Of a stretch of DNA of 64,000 bases, positions 35,294-47,460 are shown piece by piece; within the stretch, counting starts at the first letter, position 1, and every line of letters begins with the position of its first letter. Origin of the DNA: Rheum nobile. Taxonomy: Eukaryota; Streptophyta; Magnoliopsida; Caryophyllales; Polygonaceae. Where the stretch lies: contig WOAB01000563.1 in assembly GCA_027886185.1 (NCBI GenBank), forward strand, positions 1 to 64,000. The letters are read 5' to 3'. Position numbers and translations under genes: made by a program. Under the pieces are notes generated by a model. The model had not been told where the DNA came from and made no database searches. It was given only the letters and a program-made list of their open reading frames with translations.

Positions 35294-35645
35294 CTGTTTA
35301 CCGATCAAATTCCAAGCATTTCATACATTAATATTCATTCCATAAACTTAATGTAGCAAAATTACTCGGAATAGATCAATTGGGTATTTTATAGATGAAC
35401 TGGAACTATTACACAAGCTACACATAAGTCTATCATCCGAGCGCTAGGACAAAAATTGCTCGAAGATAAAAGTGTTTCACAGAGTACTTGCCGCAATACT
35501 GAAATCTTATACAAAGAACAAACTGGAATTCTAAGACAGGAACTACTACGATAGGCAACGCCGATCCTCATCAAGGCGCTCCAAAACGGCTCCTGTAAGA
35601 CTGACTACTCGTGCAAGGTCTCTTCGGACTAGGCTCACCATCGAG
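35294..35645. other. Spacer between accessory ORF and gag
   Basis: About 350 bases of the Tekay-like element without a frame I can support. Small frames on the plus strand are antisense shadows. Confidence 0.6.
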
Positions 35646-36479
35646 CTATGGCGATGAGTTTCGCACCCTGCTCGGTCCTGGGTCACATGGCTCTGGTGAC
35701 TCAGACCCAACCTCAGTCGTGGAAAAGAGAGGATCGTCCATAAGAGGTCCTCCTATCCAAGCCCTCCTCTGAGCTCTAGCAATTGCCTGATCCATCTGCT
35801 GCTGCTGCTCCATATGAGAGCTCATTTCGCTCTGGTGAAGGATCTCTCTCAACTCAGCCTCTGATCTTCTTCTAAAACCGTGCTTAGTGTACAGTGCCTC
35901 CCAATCAGCATCAGTCATGAGTGCATAAGCCGACACTGGTGATAGTTCTGGACTGGGGGGAATAAACTACACCCCCGGCTCCTGACTGTCCACTAGCAAG
36001 TGCCTCAAGTTGTCTGGCTCCTGGCTCTGCTCTTCCAGGTCCAACTCGGGGTCCTCCTCAGGATCATCTTCGATGGGATCCTCATCCTCGGGATCAATCT
36101 CGATCATATCCTCGTCCTCGATAGGATCTATCTCTAGCATCTCTTCTTCCTCATCTTCGTCATCCTCGTCCCCTTCCGGGACCATCTCTATCTGGTAAAC
36201 GTCATCGTAATGCCCTAAGGCGTATCTAGACGACTCACTCACTTCATGCACTGCTTCCTCCCTGAGTGGCTCTACAGGTGCAGCTACAGTGACCACTGCA
36301 TCCCTAGGCATAAGGACTACAGACTCAGGAATCACATACTTGATGTCCTCGGGCGGGCTACTCGGGCCTCCAACCTCGAAACATCGCTGAGGAATCGGAA
36401 AATCTAGCCTGACTGGAGACGGCGGCTCCGTCTTGGCGTCCTCCGACCCCCTATCAAGTATCAAGAGAAAAACACGCAC
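35646..36479 (-). pseudogene. Acidic accessory ORF upstream of gag
   Basis: Two stretches in one frame, split by a TAG at 35967-35969. The first (171 codons) starts MRVFLLILDRG, carries PPSPVRLDFPIPQRCFEVGG and a long Asp/Glu tract, and ends LRHLLVDSQEPG; the second reads SAYALMTDADWEALYTKHGF, a Gln-rich helix, and ends CDPGPSRVR. It lies between PBS and gag, in the sense direction. Related frames with the same blocks (PPSPVRLEFPVPLRCF, LEHLLVDW, CAPGPSRV) occur in the non-autonomous elements at 43.4-44.2 and 47.5-48.2 kb. The repeated conservation argues for a real coding sequence. Function unknown; no known domain recognised. Confidence 0.65.
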
Positions 36480-36674
36480 CCATCATACAGGATAACGAGG
36501 AAGGAGTTAGTCTTTCTAGACATAGAAGCAAGCTTACTACATCAGACTATCCAGAAGACACGACTATGAACGGTGTTTTGAAATTCTTTTTACTTTGAAA
36601 ATTCAGAGCCCTTTTTAAAGCATTTTCAAAAACGGATAAATGATATAAAAATCCCAAACCCGTTTTAAAACCTT

Positions 36675-36688
36675 TGGCTCTGATACCA
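36675..36688 (-). other. Primer binding site, initiator tRNA-Met
   Basis: Minus strand TGGTATCAGAGCCA, complementary to the 3' end of plant initiator tRNA-Met, four bases after the 5' LTR ends at 36,693. It primes minus-strand cDNA synthesis. Confidence 0.92.
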
Positions 36689-36692
36689 CAAC

Positions 36693-39092
36693 TGTAACAC
36701 CCTCAAAACTTAACCCTTTTGGAAAGGTATTACCGCCAGTGACCCTAGTGTTCCTTACCGAGATCACCCAAGGCTTTACCATTTAAATACAATTTATGAA
36801 ATACAAATGATACATAATGATCAAAGCATTCAATTCCAAAACATAACATTGTCAAAGAAACATGAGTTACGGGATTACAACCCAATCCCGAATAGGCTAA
36901 CACAGAGTTTAAACCAAATACAGCGGAAGTCTTATAAAGTAGGGTACAACGGAAGTCTTACAAAACACATTACAACCAAAGTCGTTATCCAAAAGATCTC
37001 AACCTGAGTAACGAAATAACTAAAACATTCGAAAACCACCGTCGACTCCATAGTCCTTCTATTCTTCTGAGCTACTTTCTATCTGATGTGCCGAATCGAA
37101 CGGATGACACCATCCCACATGCGGAGAACAAAGTTCGAGGGTTAGTCTACTTGAATAGACTAGCAAGGGTACAAAGCAGAATGGTTTGAAGCAGTCGTAT
37201 TAGGTTAGACTCATCGCTTCTCGAATAATAACCGATGACGATAGTCAACCATCATACTCCTATTGGAATAAACAAGAGGTATGCACAAGAGAAGATTCTG
37301 GAAGACTGAATCTTCACAGAAATCGACCCGAAAAGAGACTCCAGGAGATTGAGTCTTTAAGGAAATATGACAAATCTGGAATTACAGAATCAAATAATGA
37401 TTTAAAAACTGACCGAGATGCTTCGTTCCACGACCAACCTCACCGCATACAGTGAATCCAGATTGGAAAGAGAACGTACTATGATCAAAGTTGAGACGAG
37501 TTTTCCTAGCTGCACTATAACTTAGCTGCACTACCGGCCAAGGTTTATTAATTATGTGCGTCCGAGTAGCACTTATCTGATTTATATTACAAAACACACA
37601 CCACATTATAGACTTTTTCATGTGTACCCCAACATTGGAACGACACATCTCAGTATACGTTTCAGCTAAGTGTCCTGCCTCTACACACTTGTGAAAGAGA
37701 CCGATCATGATCTTAGAATAGTACCAGATGGAGACGAGCCACCCCGATACCAGATTATAAAGAAACGACCGGACAAATTCCGAGTACATTCCTAACTAAC
37801 AGTGCTAACCACATAGATACAGCACAATAACAGTTACAGAATAAATCCACATAAAGGCCCGAAAGACGATCACAGATAATAGCGTTGTTCTAACAAATAT
37901 ACAACCTATTATATGATTTTCCAAAACAGTTTATAAAACCATTTCCAGACAAACATAATGATCGTTCCAAATTAATTAATCAATTGAAATAACTGATAAT
38001 CAATGTAAATATGGAAACGATGAGCAAGAGTGAACCGCCACTTGTCTTAATCCACAGAAAAGGCTAACGACAACGACGAGATTCTGGGCTCGACACGGGT
38101 ATAGCTCCGACAGCACAATGACCTTCGAGTCGACCCATAAAAGGAATACTAAGTTAGATCCGACATAACCACAGTACGAATCTAAAAATGACGAAAGAAA
38201 ACGAAAGGAATGACGCCACAATGATGATCACCAAAGCCAAAAGCCCAAAAAGGCATTCTGGACACTGGCGGCGGTCGCCGTTCTTGGCGGCGGTCGCCAC
38301 AGTTCATCACGACGGGCGCCGTGAAGAACACGGCGGTCTCCGTGAAGAACTCAGACGACAGAAGCGGTGAGAAAACTCACCCAAAACACGAGCGACTCGG
38401 CCTCCTTCGACTTGCTTTGGTTTCTAACCACCAAGGGCTACCAAAAGCTTCACAAAGGCACTTTGGAAACACCACAAAACGACATCGGCGAAAGCTCCAG
38501 AATCCGGCAAGGCAAGAACTCCGGTGAGGCAAGAATTTGGGAGAGCTTGGGCTGTGGATTGAGCTCAAAACCCCTCCCAGACACCTCCTTTTATAGCCAA
38601 AGCACCGGGAACACAATGATGGCCCTACGAAGAGCTACTCCGGCGCTGCTAGAGCCACGCCGGCGACCTTCGGGCAAGGACCTCCGGACAACAACGACGG
38701 CGGGCGCCGCCATCAATGCGGCGGGCGCCGCCATAAATGCGACGGGCACCGCAATATGCTTGGCGTCCCCAGCTAGGAGAAGACCCAGCCGGCTCCTCGA
38801 GCCTTGCGACGGCGGGCGCCGCCATTGTACGGCGGGCGCCGCCCTTGGCTTTGCCGCCTCCTCAGCTCTTAGACGACAACGATATTAACCCGGGATAAAG
38901 TTATCGTACGCGAGCGAGTATTAAAATCCAAAGTACATCGTCTGTATTTTATTTCACTGAGAAAAATATTACAGATACATAGAGCATTACCGAACGTCTT
39001 AAACTCTCTGAATTAAATCCGACGTACATAACGGGTACTCGGGAAAAATCCCGGAACTCCAGAAATAGCTTACAAAAATACGGGGTATCACA
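36693..39092 (-). repeat. 5' LTR of the Tekay-like element (2,400 bp)
   Basis: Ends TGTGATACCCC...GGTGTTACA on the minus strand. It carries a TATA box at 38,587-38,596 and several copies of the GC-rich motif GGCGGGCGCCGCC around 38,270-38,850. It keeps the uninterrupted hAT target ACCCCAAC. Frames inside it (for example 38,367-38,888, plus) have no domain and are treated as chance. Confidence 0.94.
38587..38596 (-). promoter_or_regulatory. TATA box in the Tekay-like 5' LTR
   Basis: Minus strand CTATAAAAGG followed by GAGGTGTCTGGG; the LTR promoter that would drive the genomic transcript. Confidence 0.75.
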
Positions 39093-39097
39093 TAGTA
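39093..39097. repeat. Target-site duplication TAGTA, right copy
   Basis: Matches 24,282-24,286 and closes the Tekay-like insertion. Confidence 0.9.
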
Positions 39098-39549
39098 GGT
39101 GGAATAATGATCGAAGAAATAGTTCAACTTTGGTGATATAGGTTATGAAGACAAAATTATTTAAGGATATCAACTTAAGGAAGATAAGGTATGAACTTTG
39201 AGAGTCGTTTATAAAGAAAAAAGTTGAAAGAAAAGGGTGTTCTCAAGCTTAAGGTGTATTAAGATCATGTGATAATTTTTGGAGACTATGATTCTAAGGT
39301 AATCATGACCTTGTGAGTATATTAAGAGTTAGCACATGAGATAATATATGGAAACGAGACATATGATGGATGTCATGGTCGAGGAAACAGATCGACTTTC
39401 CTAGGATTAATTTTGAGTACGAAATAATTGAGGATACTAAACTCAAGTGGAGAGGTTAATGTGGAAATCGATCCCTCTAACTTGGTAGTGTTGGTTTCGG
39501 GGTCGAAGTGTTAGTTTCGGGGTCGAAACTATTTTTAAGGAGGTAGTAA
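39098..39549 (+). mobile_element. Old plus-strand Ty3/gypsy element, internal fragment, right part
   Basis: Continues the fragment at 23,581-24,286 after the insertion. The plus strand ends GGGGTCGAAACT, then TTTTTAAGGAGGTAGTAA, then the LTR start TGTAATAACCC, the same layout (including a degenerate polypurine tract at about 39,532-39,549) as the 3' end of the minus-strand elements nearby. No coding sequence is seen. Confidence 0.7.
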
Positions 39550-39960
39550 TGTAATAACCCTCAATTTTGAGTAGGGATATTTGGGTAATTTTCAAACTTT
39601 CGTTTTGTAAACAAAACGAATTAGGCATTTTTTGTAAACTCAGTAAGAACCTTTTGAACGTGATAATATACGTTTAATAAAATATTGGGTCTTAAAATAT
39701 TTTGGGAGTACTAAAACAAAAGATTAAGCATAACCGCGATCAAGGCCCGGGAGCCGATCAAGGCCACGACTGCGGCTAAGCTACCGCGGGCGCAGCATTT
39801 CCGTGGGCGCGGTTTTGCCTAGGGCAAACCACGATCGTGGTTTCTGAAACCGCGATCGCGGGCAACTCCGTTCGTCTTCTTCCTTCCCTTTTCCCGAATG
39901 CCGACGCTCGGAATTTCCCACGTTTTTCTCGAGTGTCGGTGGAGGGGAATTGAAGCGGTT
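39550..39960 (+). repeat. 3' LTR of the old plus-strand element, left part
   Basis: Starts TGTAATAACCC after a polypurine tract and stops at the CGGTT target where the three-LTR element is inserted. With 50,442-52,349 it gives an LTR of about 2,319 bp, close to the 2.4 kb of its relatives. It contains CCGCGATCGCGG (39,850-39,861) and other CpG-rich motifs. Confidence 0.8.
39956..39960. repeat. Target-site duplication CGGTT, left copy
   Basis: Directly precedes TGTAACACCC at 39,961; the same five bases follow the far LTR at 50,437-50,441. Confidence 0.9.
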
Positions 39961-42379
39961 TGTAACACCCCCAAATCTTAACCCGTTTGGAAAGGTATTA
40001 CCGCCAGTGACCTCGGTTTTCCTCAACGAAGCCACCCCAGGCTTTACCGTTTAAATACAAATCATGAAACAATTATGATACAAAATTATCATAACTTTCA
40101 TTTAAAACATAAGTCTCGGAATTACATCTCAATTCCGAATAGGACTAAATACAGAGTATACAAATTACAGCGGAAGTCTTTAAGTATAAAACATAGTTAA
40201 CACAGCGGGAGACTTTAAATAACCAACAAAAGGGTCTTGATCGCAAAGATCACCCACCAAGGATCTCAACCTGAATAAACTTATCAAAAACACCGTTTGT
40301 CTTTACAGTCGTTCTAGCCTTCTTGGATCTATAACATATCTGATGTGCCGAATCGAACGGATGACACTAGCCAACTATGCAGAGAACAATTACGGTTGGT
40401 TAGTGTAATGAAAGACTATGCAAGGGTACAAAGCAGATGGTTCGAGTAGTCGTATTAGGTTAGACTCATCGCTCCTCGAATAATAACCGACGACGATAGT
40501 CAGCCTTTATACTTCTACTGGAATTTATCAAAAGACATGATCAAGAGAAGACTCCAACGAAAATGAGTCTTATGGGAAATATCCAAGAGAAGACTCCAAA
40601 AGAGTGAGTCTTATCGGAAGCATGACAAATGTCTGGAACATTATAGTTTTACATATAAGAGTTTAAAAACTGACTAAGATGTTTCGGTTCACGACCAACC
40701 TCACCGCATAATGCGAATCCAGATTGGAAAGAGAACGTACTCTGATCAAAGTCAAGACGAGTTTTCCTAGCTGCACTATTTCCTAGCTGCACTACTCGCC
40801 AAAGGTACATTAATCATGTGCGCTCGGGCACTTATCTTATTTAATTCCAAAACGATCATTCACGTTTCAAGCTTTTAGAATCTCATCCTCGCAGGATATT
40901 GAGATAGAGAGTTGGGACTAAATCCCAGAGAGTGGCACCAACTGTTGTGCACCTTCCCTATACATGGATAGGGACTGGTCATGACCAAAGAGAAGTGTTG
41001 GGGCCTGGACATCCCATCCACTTGATTATAAAGAAACGACAAGTACTCACAAGGAGATACCGAGTAGCGTTCCTATGAATACTTGTTCTAACTAAATAGT
41101 TCAGAACAGTCATATAATCATATCAAAGCCATTAAGGCCATCATCATAGATATAATTCAATCTAGATATATATATATATATATAATAGCATTGTTCTAGC
41201 AGATATACAACCTATTATAATTCCCATTTTAATTTCCAAAACAGTTTCACAAAGCTGTTCCCAGACAAGAACAATAATCAATCCAAATTAATTAACAATT
41301 AAACAATTGATAATTAATGGAAATATGGAATGATGAGCAAGAGCGAACCGCCACTTGCCTAGAGTAGATTCGGCGATGAATCTAGACGAGATGACTACTG
41401 ATGATATCCTTTCCGAGGATATGGTCTAAGCTTCAGATAGCTCTAACAGATTACAGTTCCACACGCGATCCAGCAATTACCGTTACGACTGACAAATTAA
41501 TTAATATCAATTAATTTGTCTGGACGAACTCAAGGAATTAAATTTAATAAATTTTTATGATTATAATTCATAAAAATATTTATTAAATTTTCCTAAAGAA
41601 AAATACGGATGAAAGAGAATCGAAATTATACCGCTCGAATAATTTCGGGTTAAATCTGGACGAAAAGCTAATTAGGCTTTCGGTCCAACACAACAGTAGC
41701 TAATTAAGTGGGGCCCTCCACTACTCTTCCATCTTCTTCTTCCTTCGTATTAACAACAACACGCAGCTTCAACAACGGGAAGCGGCTCCGACTTCGGGTG
41801 GCTTCGCTGTCGGGAAGAGCGTCTCACCGCCGGGAGAGTGGCGGTCACCAGCAGCTCGGCTCACGCAGCCACTCCTCGAACAACAGCTCTTCGCGGACAG
41901 CAGCTGGAGCAACAGCAAACAACGGCAGCAGTAGCTCGGCGGAGAACTTCGGCGAAGCTCGGCGGGAAGAGGTATGGCGGACCAAGAACGGGAGGGATTC
42001 GGTGCTCTCCAGATTGGCTTCTTAAATAGCCCAAGGAGATCACTCTCCACTTGCCCAATGAGTAGGCATGCTCCGACCACCATTTTGACGGGTGTCCCGA
42101 CAAGGAAACACACGTGGCATTCTAAAATTGAAGCTGGCGTGCAACCTTTTTGGAAAGGTTTTGGTATGGGTTTTAAACCCCGAAAATTATATGTTTGTAT
42201 CCAAACAAATATTCTAAGTCCCGAAAATACATCGAATGTATTTTATACCACTCAAGAAATTATTTCGGAGATCATGGATATGACGGAAAATCCGAACTCC
42301 ACTGAAAGCGAAATAATTATGGAACGAAGGTTGGGAAAAACTACCCAAATACCCTTACTAAATATTAAGGGGTATTACA
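39961..42379 (-). repeat. LTR A (3'-most, 2,419 bp)
   Basis: The only one of the three LTRs with the about 380-bp segment after GTATACAAATTACAGCG (about 40,165-40,560). The polypurine tract TTAAGGGGGTAGTAA (minus) follows at 42,380. TATA-like GCTATTTAAG (minus) lies at 42,021-42,030. A TA microsatellite is at about 41,165-41,184. Plus- and minus-strand frames at 41.7-42.4 kb recur in all three LTRs but show no domain. Confidence 0.9.
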
Positions 42380-43406
42380 TTACTACCCCCTTAAGAAAAG
42401 TTTTGACCCCGAAACTTGGCTAAACCAATGAGGAGTCTGCCTCACTACCAATCTTACTTCCTGGATTTACTATCCTTAATCACCTCATCATCGAAATTAT
42501 TCTTAAAGAGGTCAATCGGTTTCCTCAATCACGATATCAACTACAACTCTACTGCCATACATCATACCATGCGGTAACTTTTAGTACATTCACATAATCA
42601 TGGTTATCTTAAAATAGTGATCTCCAAAAATCATCATAACGACATTAATGTACCTTTAAATAGGAGAACTCACATTTCCCCTTTTCCTTATAACAATCCC
42701 GAGCTCACACATTAACTTCTTATAACCAGATATCAAATCTTAATAACCTCGAATCTTACGACCTCAATTTCCTTAAAGATACCTTTCACAATTCCATCAC
42801 TTATCATCATCGGATTTGGCCCTTATGCCAAATTCTAACTTGGGATCCTTTCGGTAATGACTTAACGTATTCCTTAAATCACTTTATAACTTAAACTTTC
42901 AAGATTCCTTAATTTTCTCCAACATAATCACCACACTTTATATTCCTCGAAACGGATCACATGAGATATTACTCTTAATTCCTAAGATATCATTCTGAAA
43001 ATGATTCATCCACATTAATCCTTATAACACGAATTCACATACGATACTACTCCTATTTCCTCAAAGATAGTTGTACCATAATCCTTATAGATGAAATACT
43101 CACAAGATGTCAATCCTTGACAATTCCCAAGAGTCATAACTCTTCATCCTCTGGAAATTCCACTTACCGAGTCCAACGACTCGTACTGTCTTAAATGACT
43201 TATTTCTAACTTAAAATCCTTATATACTCACACAATCTACTATCCATCCAGGACTTAATCGCATCTTCTCGGGATACATGGATATTTGGCTCCTCGAATG
43301 GGAATCTCCCGAGCGACAAGAAAAAAATTGCTCGGAGACTACAGTTCTTAACAAAACGAACACTGAAATACTACAAAGGAACTACTAAAGTCAACATTGG
43401 CCCTTA

Positions 43407-44182
43407 TCATGGCACCATGAAACGTTTCATGTAAGGCAAACTTCTCATACAAGGCTTCTTCGAATGGGGTTTACCATCAGAATCCGGCGATGGACTTCTC
43501 ACCCTGCTCGGCCCTGGAGCACACGGCTCATCCCTTGGTCCTGGTTCCCTCAGCCTTACCCTAGGCGCGGGAACACTCTGACCAATCTCATTAGATCCCA
43601 GTGGATAGCAAAACTCCTCCAGAAATCCTGGTTGGAAGTCTGCCCTATTCACCCCATACAAAGGATCGTGTAGCAATCTTGCTTGGCAGATGTACTCCTG
43701 GAGTTCGGGGACGTCCCCAATCATTCAGGTGAGACCGACCTCAGTCTCGAAGGTCCTCTCCTCCATGTCGTTTAGGGCGTTCGACCACTCCTCCAGTCCA
43801 CCAGCAAGTGTTCTAGGCCATTGGACTCGTAGCCCTGACCCTCGTGGTTCTCCTCCTCCGGATCTTCTTCAGGATTATCTTCCTCGGGATCTGACTCGAT
43901 CATGAAGTCATCATCGTAGTACCCTCTTGCGTACCTTGACAACTCCTCTTTATCCTCAGTGTCCTCCCTTGGCTCCTCTTTGGACTCTGCCACAGGAACC
44001 TCGGTTTTATCGGACACTAGTACTACCGACTCAGGGAGTATGGTCTTCACCTCCTCGGGTGGACTACTAGGTTCTCCGACCTTAAAGCATCGTAGGGGAA
44101 CCGGGAATTCTAGCCTTACTGGAGATGGCGGAGCCACCTCGGCTTCTTCCGAGTTTCTCTGAAGAGAACAGAATGCACCCAT
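43407..44182 (-). pseudogene. Accessory ORF remnant, copy 1
   Basis: Two frames, 43772-44182 (MGAFCSLQRN, PPSPVRLEFPVPLRCF, an Asp/Glu-rich tract, LEHLLVDW) and 43407-43724 (MIGDVPELQEYICQARLL, LHDPLYGVNRADFQ, EPCAPGPSRV), match the two halves of the ORF upstream of gag at 35.6-36.5 kb. Here the halves lie in different frames, so a frameshift separates them near 43,725-43,772. It is the only coding sequence of the internal domain. Function unknown. Confidence 0.6.
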
Positions 44183-44400
44183 AATCTACGGGTGACGAGA
44201 AGAGAGTTAGTCTTTCTAAATATAGAAGTTCGCTTCCATATCACACAAAAGAAAAGGCACGACTATATCGGCAAAAAAAAAATTTACTTGGAAATTCAGA
44301 GCCTTCGAAAACATTTCTCAGTTTCAAACGAGTAAACGGTTTATAAAAAAATTTGTTCCAAGAAAATGTTTTAAAATCCACCCGTTTTTAAAAAAAATTC

Positions 44401-44413
44401 GGCTCTGATACCA
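44401..44413 (-). other. Primer binding site, internal domain 1
   Basis: Minus strand TGGTATCAGAGCC, the initiator tRNA-Met complement, four bases from LTR B. Same site as in the Tekay-like element. Confidence 0.9.
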
Positions 44414-44417
44414 AATC

Positions 44418-46449
44418 TGTAACACCCCCAAATCTTAACCCATTTGGAAAGGTATTACCGCCAGTGACCTCGGTTTTCCTCACCGAAGCCACCCCAGGCT
44501 TTACCGTTTAAATAATAATCATGAAACAATTATGATACAAAATTATCATAACTTTCATTTAAAACATAAGTCCCGGAATTACATCCCAATTCCGAATACG
44601 ACTAAATACAGAGTATACAAATTACAGCGTTTAAAAACTGAAATGAGTCTTATGGAAAATATCCAAGAGAAGACTCCAAAAGAGTGAGTCTTATCGGAAG
44701 CATGACAAATGTCTGGAACATTATAGTCTTACATATAAGCGTTTAAAAACTGACTAAGATGTTTCGGTTCACGACCAACCTCACCGCATAATGCGAATCC
44801 AGATTGGAAAGAGAAAGTACTCTGATCAAAGTCAAGACGAGTTTTCCTAGCTGCACTATTGCCTAGCTGCACTACTCGCCAAAGGTATATTAATCATGTG
44901 CGCTCGGGCACTTATCTTATTTAATTCCAAAACGATCATTCACATTTCAAGCTTTTAGAATCTCATCCTCGCAGGATATTGAGATAGAGAGTTGGGACTA
45001 AATCCCAGAGAGTGGCACCAGTTGTTGTGCACCTTCCCTATACACGGACAGGGACTGGTCATGACCAAAGAGAAGTGTTGGGGCCTGGACATCCCATCCA
45101 CTTGATTATAAAGAAATGACTAGTACTCACAAGGAGATACCGAGTAGCGTTCCTATGAATACTCGTTCTAACTAAACAGTTCAGAACAATCATATAATCA
45201 TATCAAAGCCATTAAGGCCATCATCATAGATATATTTCAATCTAGATATATATATAATAACATTGTTCTAGCAGATATACAACCTATTATAATATCCATT
45301 TTAATTTCCAAAACAGTTTCACAAAGTTGTTCCCAGACAAGAACAATAATCAATCCAAATTAATTAACAATTAAACAATTGATAATTAATGGAAATATGG
45401 AATGATGAGCAAGAACGAACCGCCACTTGCCTGGAGTAGATTCGGCGATGAATCTAGACGAGACGACTACTGATGATATCCTTTCCGAGGATATGGTCTA
45501 AGCTTCAGATAGCTCTAATAGATTACGGTTCCATACGCGATCCAGCAATTACCGTTACGACTGACAAATTAATTAATATCAATTAATTTGTCTGGACGAA
45601 CTCAAGGAATTAAATTTAATAAATTTTTATGATTATAATTCATAAAAATATTTATTAAATTTTCCTAAAGAAAAATACGGATGAAAGAGAATCGAAATTA
45701 TACCGCTCGAATAATTTCGGGTTAAATCTGGACGAAAAGCTAATTAGGCTTTCGGTCCAACACAACAGTAGCTAATTAAGTGGGGCCCTCCACTACTATT
45801 CCATCTTCTTCTTCCTTCGTATTAACAACAGACGCAGCTTCAACAACGGGAAGCGGCTCCGACTTCGGGTGGCTTCGCTGCCGGGAAGAGCGTCTCACCG
45901 CCGGGAGAGTGGCGGCCACCAGCAGCTCGGCTCACGCAGCCACTCCTCGAACAGCAGCTCTTCGCGGACAGCAGCTGGAGCAACAGCAAACAACGGCAGC
46001 AGTAGCTCGGCGGAGAACTTCGGCGAAGCTCGGCGGGAAGAGGTATGGCGGAGCAAAAACGGGAGGGATTCGGTGCTCTCCAGATTGGCTTCTTAAATAG
46101 CCCAAGGAGATCACTCTCCACTTGCCCAATGAGTAGGCATGCTCCAACCACCATTTTGACGGGTGTCCCGACAAGGAAACACACGTGGCATTCTAAAATT
46201 GAAGCTGGCGTGCAACCTTTTTGGAAAGGTTTTGGTATGGGTTTTAAACCCCAAAAATTATATGTTTGTATCCAAACAAATATTCTAAGTCCCGAAAATA
46301 CATCGAATGTATTTTATACCACTCAAGAAATTATTTCGGAGATCATGGATATTACGAAAAATCCGAACTCCACTGAAAGCGAAATAATTATGGAACGAAG
46401 GTTGGGAAAAACTACCCAAATAAGCGTTTAAATATTAAGGGGTATTACA
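44418..46449 (-). repeat. LTR B (middle, 2,032 bp)
   Basis: Shares with LTR C, against LTR A, the loss of about 380 bp after ATTACAGCG (44,617-44,640). Shares with LTR A, against LTR C, the bases CTCTTCGCGGACAGCAG (about 45,958). This mixed pattern fits a hybrid formed by crossing over between the two outer LTRs. TATA-like CTATTTAAGA (minus) is at 46,091-46,100. Confidence 0.9.
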
Positions 46450-47460
46450 TTTCTACCCCCTTAAGAAAAGTTTTGACCCCGAAACTTGGCTAAACCAATG
46501 AGGAGTCTGCCTCACTACCAATCTTACTTCCTGGATTTACTATCCTTAATCACCTCATCATCGAAATTATTCTTAAAGAGGTCAATCGGTTTCCTCAATC
46601 ACGATATCAACTACAACTCTACTTCCATACATCATACCATGCGGTAACTTTTAGTACATTCACATAATCATGGTTATCTTAAAATAGTGATCTCCAAAAA
46701 TCATCATAACGACATTAATGTACCTTTAAATAGGAGAACTCACATTTCCCCTTTTCCTTATAACAATCCCGAGCTCACACATTAACTTCTTATAACCAGA
46801 TATCAAATCTTAATAACCTCGAATCTTACGACCTCAATTTCCTTAAAGATACCTTTCACAATTCCATCACTTATCATCATCGGATTTGGCCCTTATGCCA
46901 AATTCTAACTTGGGATCCTTTCGGTAATGACTTAACGTATTCCTTAAATCACTTTATAACTTAAACTTTCAAGATTCCTTAATTTTCTCCAACATAATCA
47001 CCACACTTTATATTCCTTGAAACGGATCACATGAGATATTACTCTTAATTCCTAAGATATCATTCTGAAAATGATTCATCCACATTAATCCTTATAACAA
47101 GAATTCACATACGATACTACTCCTATTTCCTCAAAGATAGTTGTACCATAATCCTTATAGATGAAATACTCACAAGATGTCAATCCTTGACAATTCCCAA
47201 GAGTCATAACTCTTCATCCTCTGGAAATTCCACTTACCGAGTCCAACGACTCGTACTGTCTTAAATGACTTATTTCTAACTTAAAATCCTTATATACTCA
47301 CACAATCTACTATCCATCCAGGACTTAATCGCATCTTCTCGGGATACATGGATATTTGGCTCCTCGAATGGGAATCTCCCGAGCGACAAGAAAAAAATTG
47401 CTCGGAGACTACAGTTCTTAACAAAACGAACACTGAAATACTACAAAGGAACTACTAAAG

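Larger units (their letters stand above)
24287..39092 (-). mobile_element. Full-length Tekay-like Ty3/gypsy chromovirus, with nested hAT
   Basis: Bounded by LTRs with TG...CA ends and a 5-bp TSD (TAGTA). Order on the minus strand: 5' LTR (36,693-39,092), PBS for initiator tRNA-Met, an acidic accessory ORF, gag with two CCHC knuckles, protease, RT-RNase H, integrase with a chromodomain-like tail, polypurine tract, 3' LTR (24,287-30,535, split by a hAT element). The chromodomain-like end, iMet PBS and long LTR suit the Tekay/Del group. The gag-pol frame carries seven stop codons but no frameshift. It sits inside the internal part of an older plus-strand element. Confidence 0.93.
42380..44417 (-). 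mobile_element. Internal domain 1 of the non-autonomous element
   Basis: From the polypurine tract (42,380-42,392) to the PBS (44,401-44,413). About 1 kb next to the 3' LTR (42,400-43,400) is AT-rich with no frame; the rest carries the accessory ORF remnants. There is no trace of gag or pol. Confidence 0.88.

Noticed and set aside
36010..36198. Poly-serine frame on the plus strand
   Set aside because: It is the antisense shadow of the Asp/Glu tract of the accessory ORF.
41165..41184. TA microsatellites in the LTRs (also near 45,245, 49,243 and 55,138)
   Set aside because: Ordinary low-complexity variation; the copy number differs but nothing else depends on it.
41708..42423. Frames in the LTRs of the three-LTR element (also 45780-46431 and 49843-50486)
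   Set aside because: They repeat in all three LTRs at the same place on both strands, with indels that change frame between copies, and no known domain; LTR sequence explains them.
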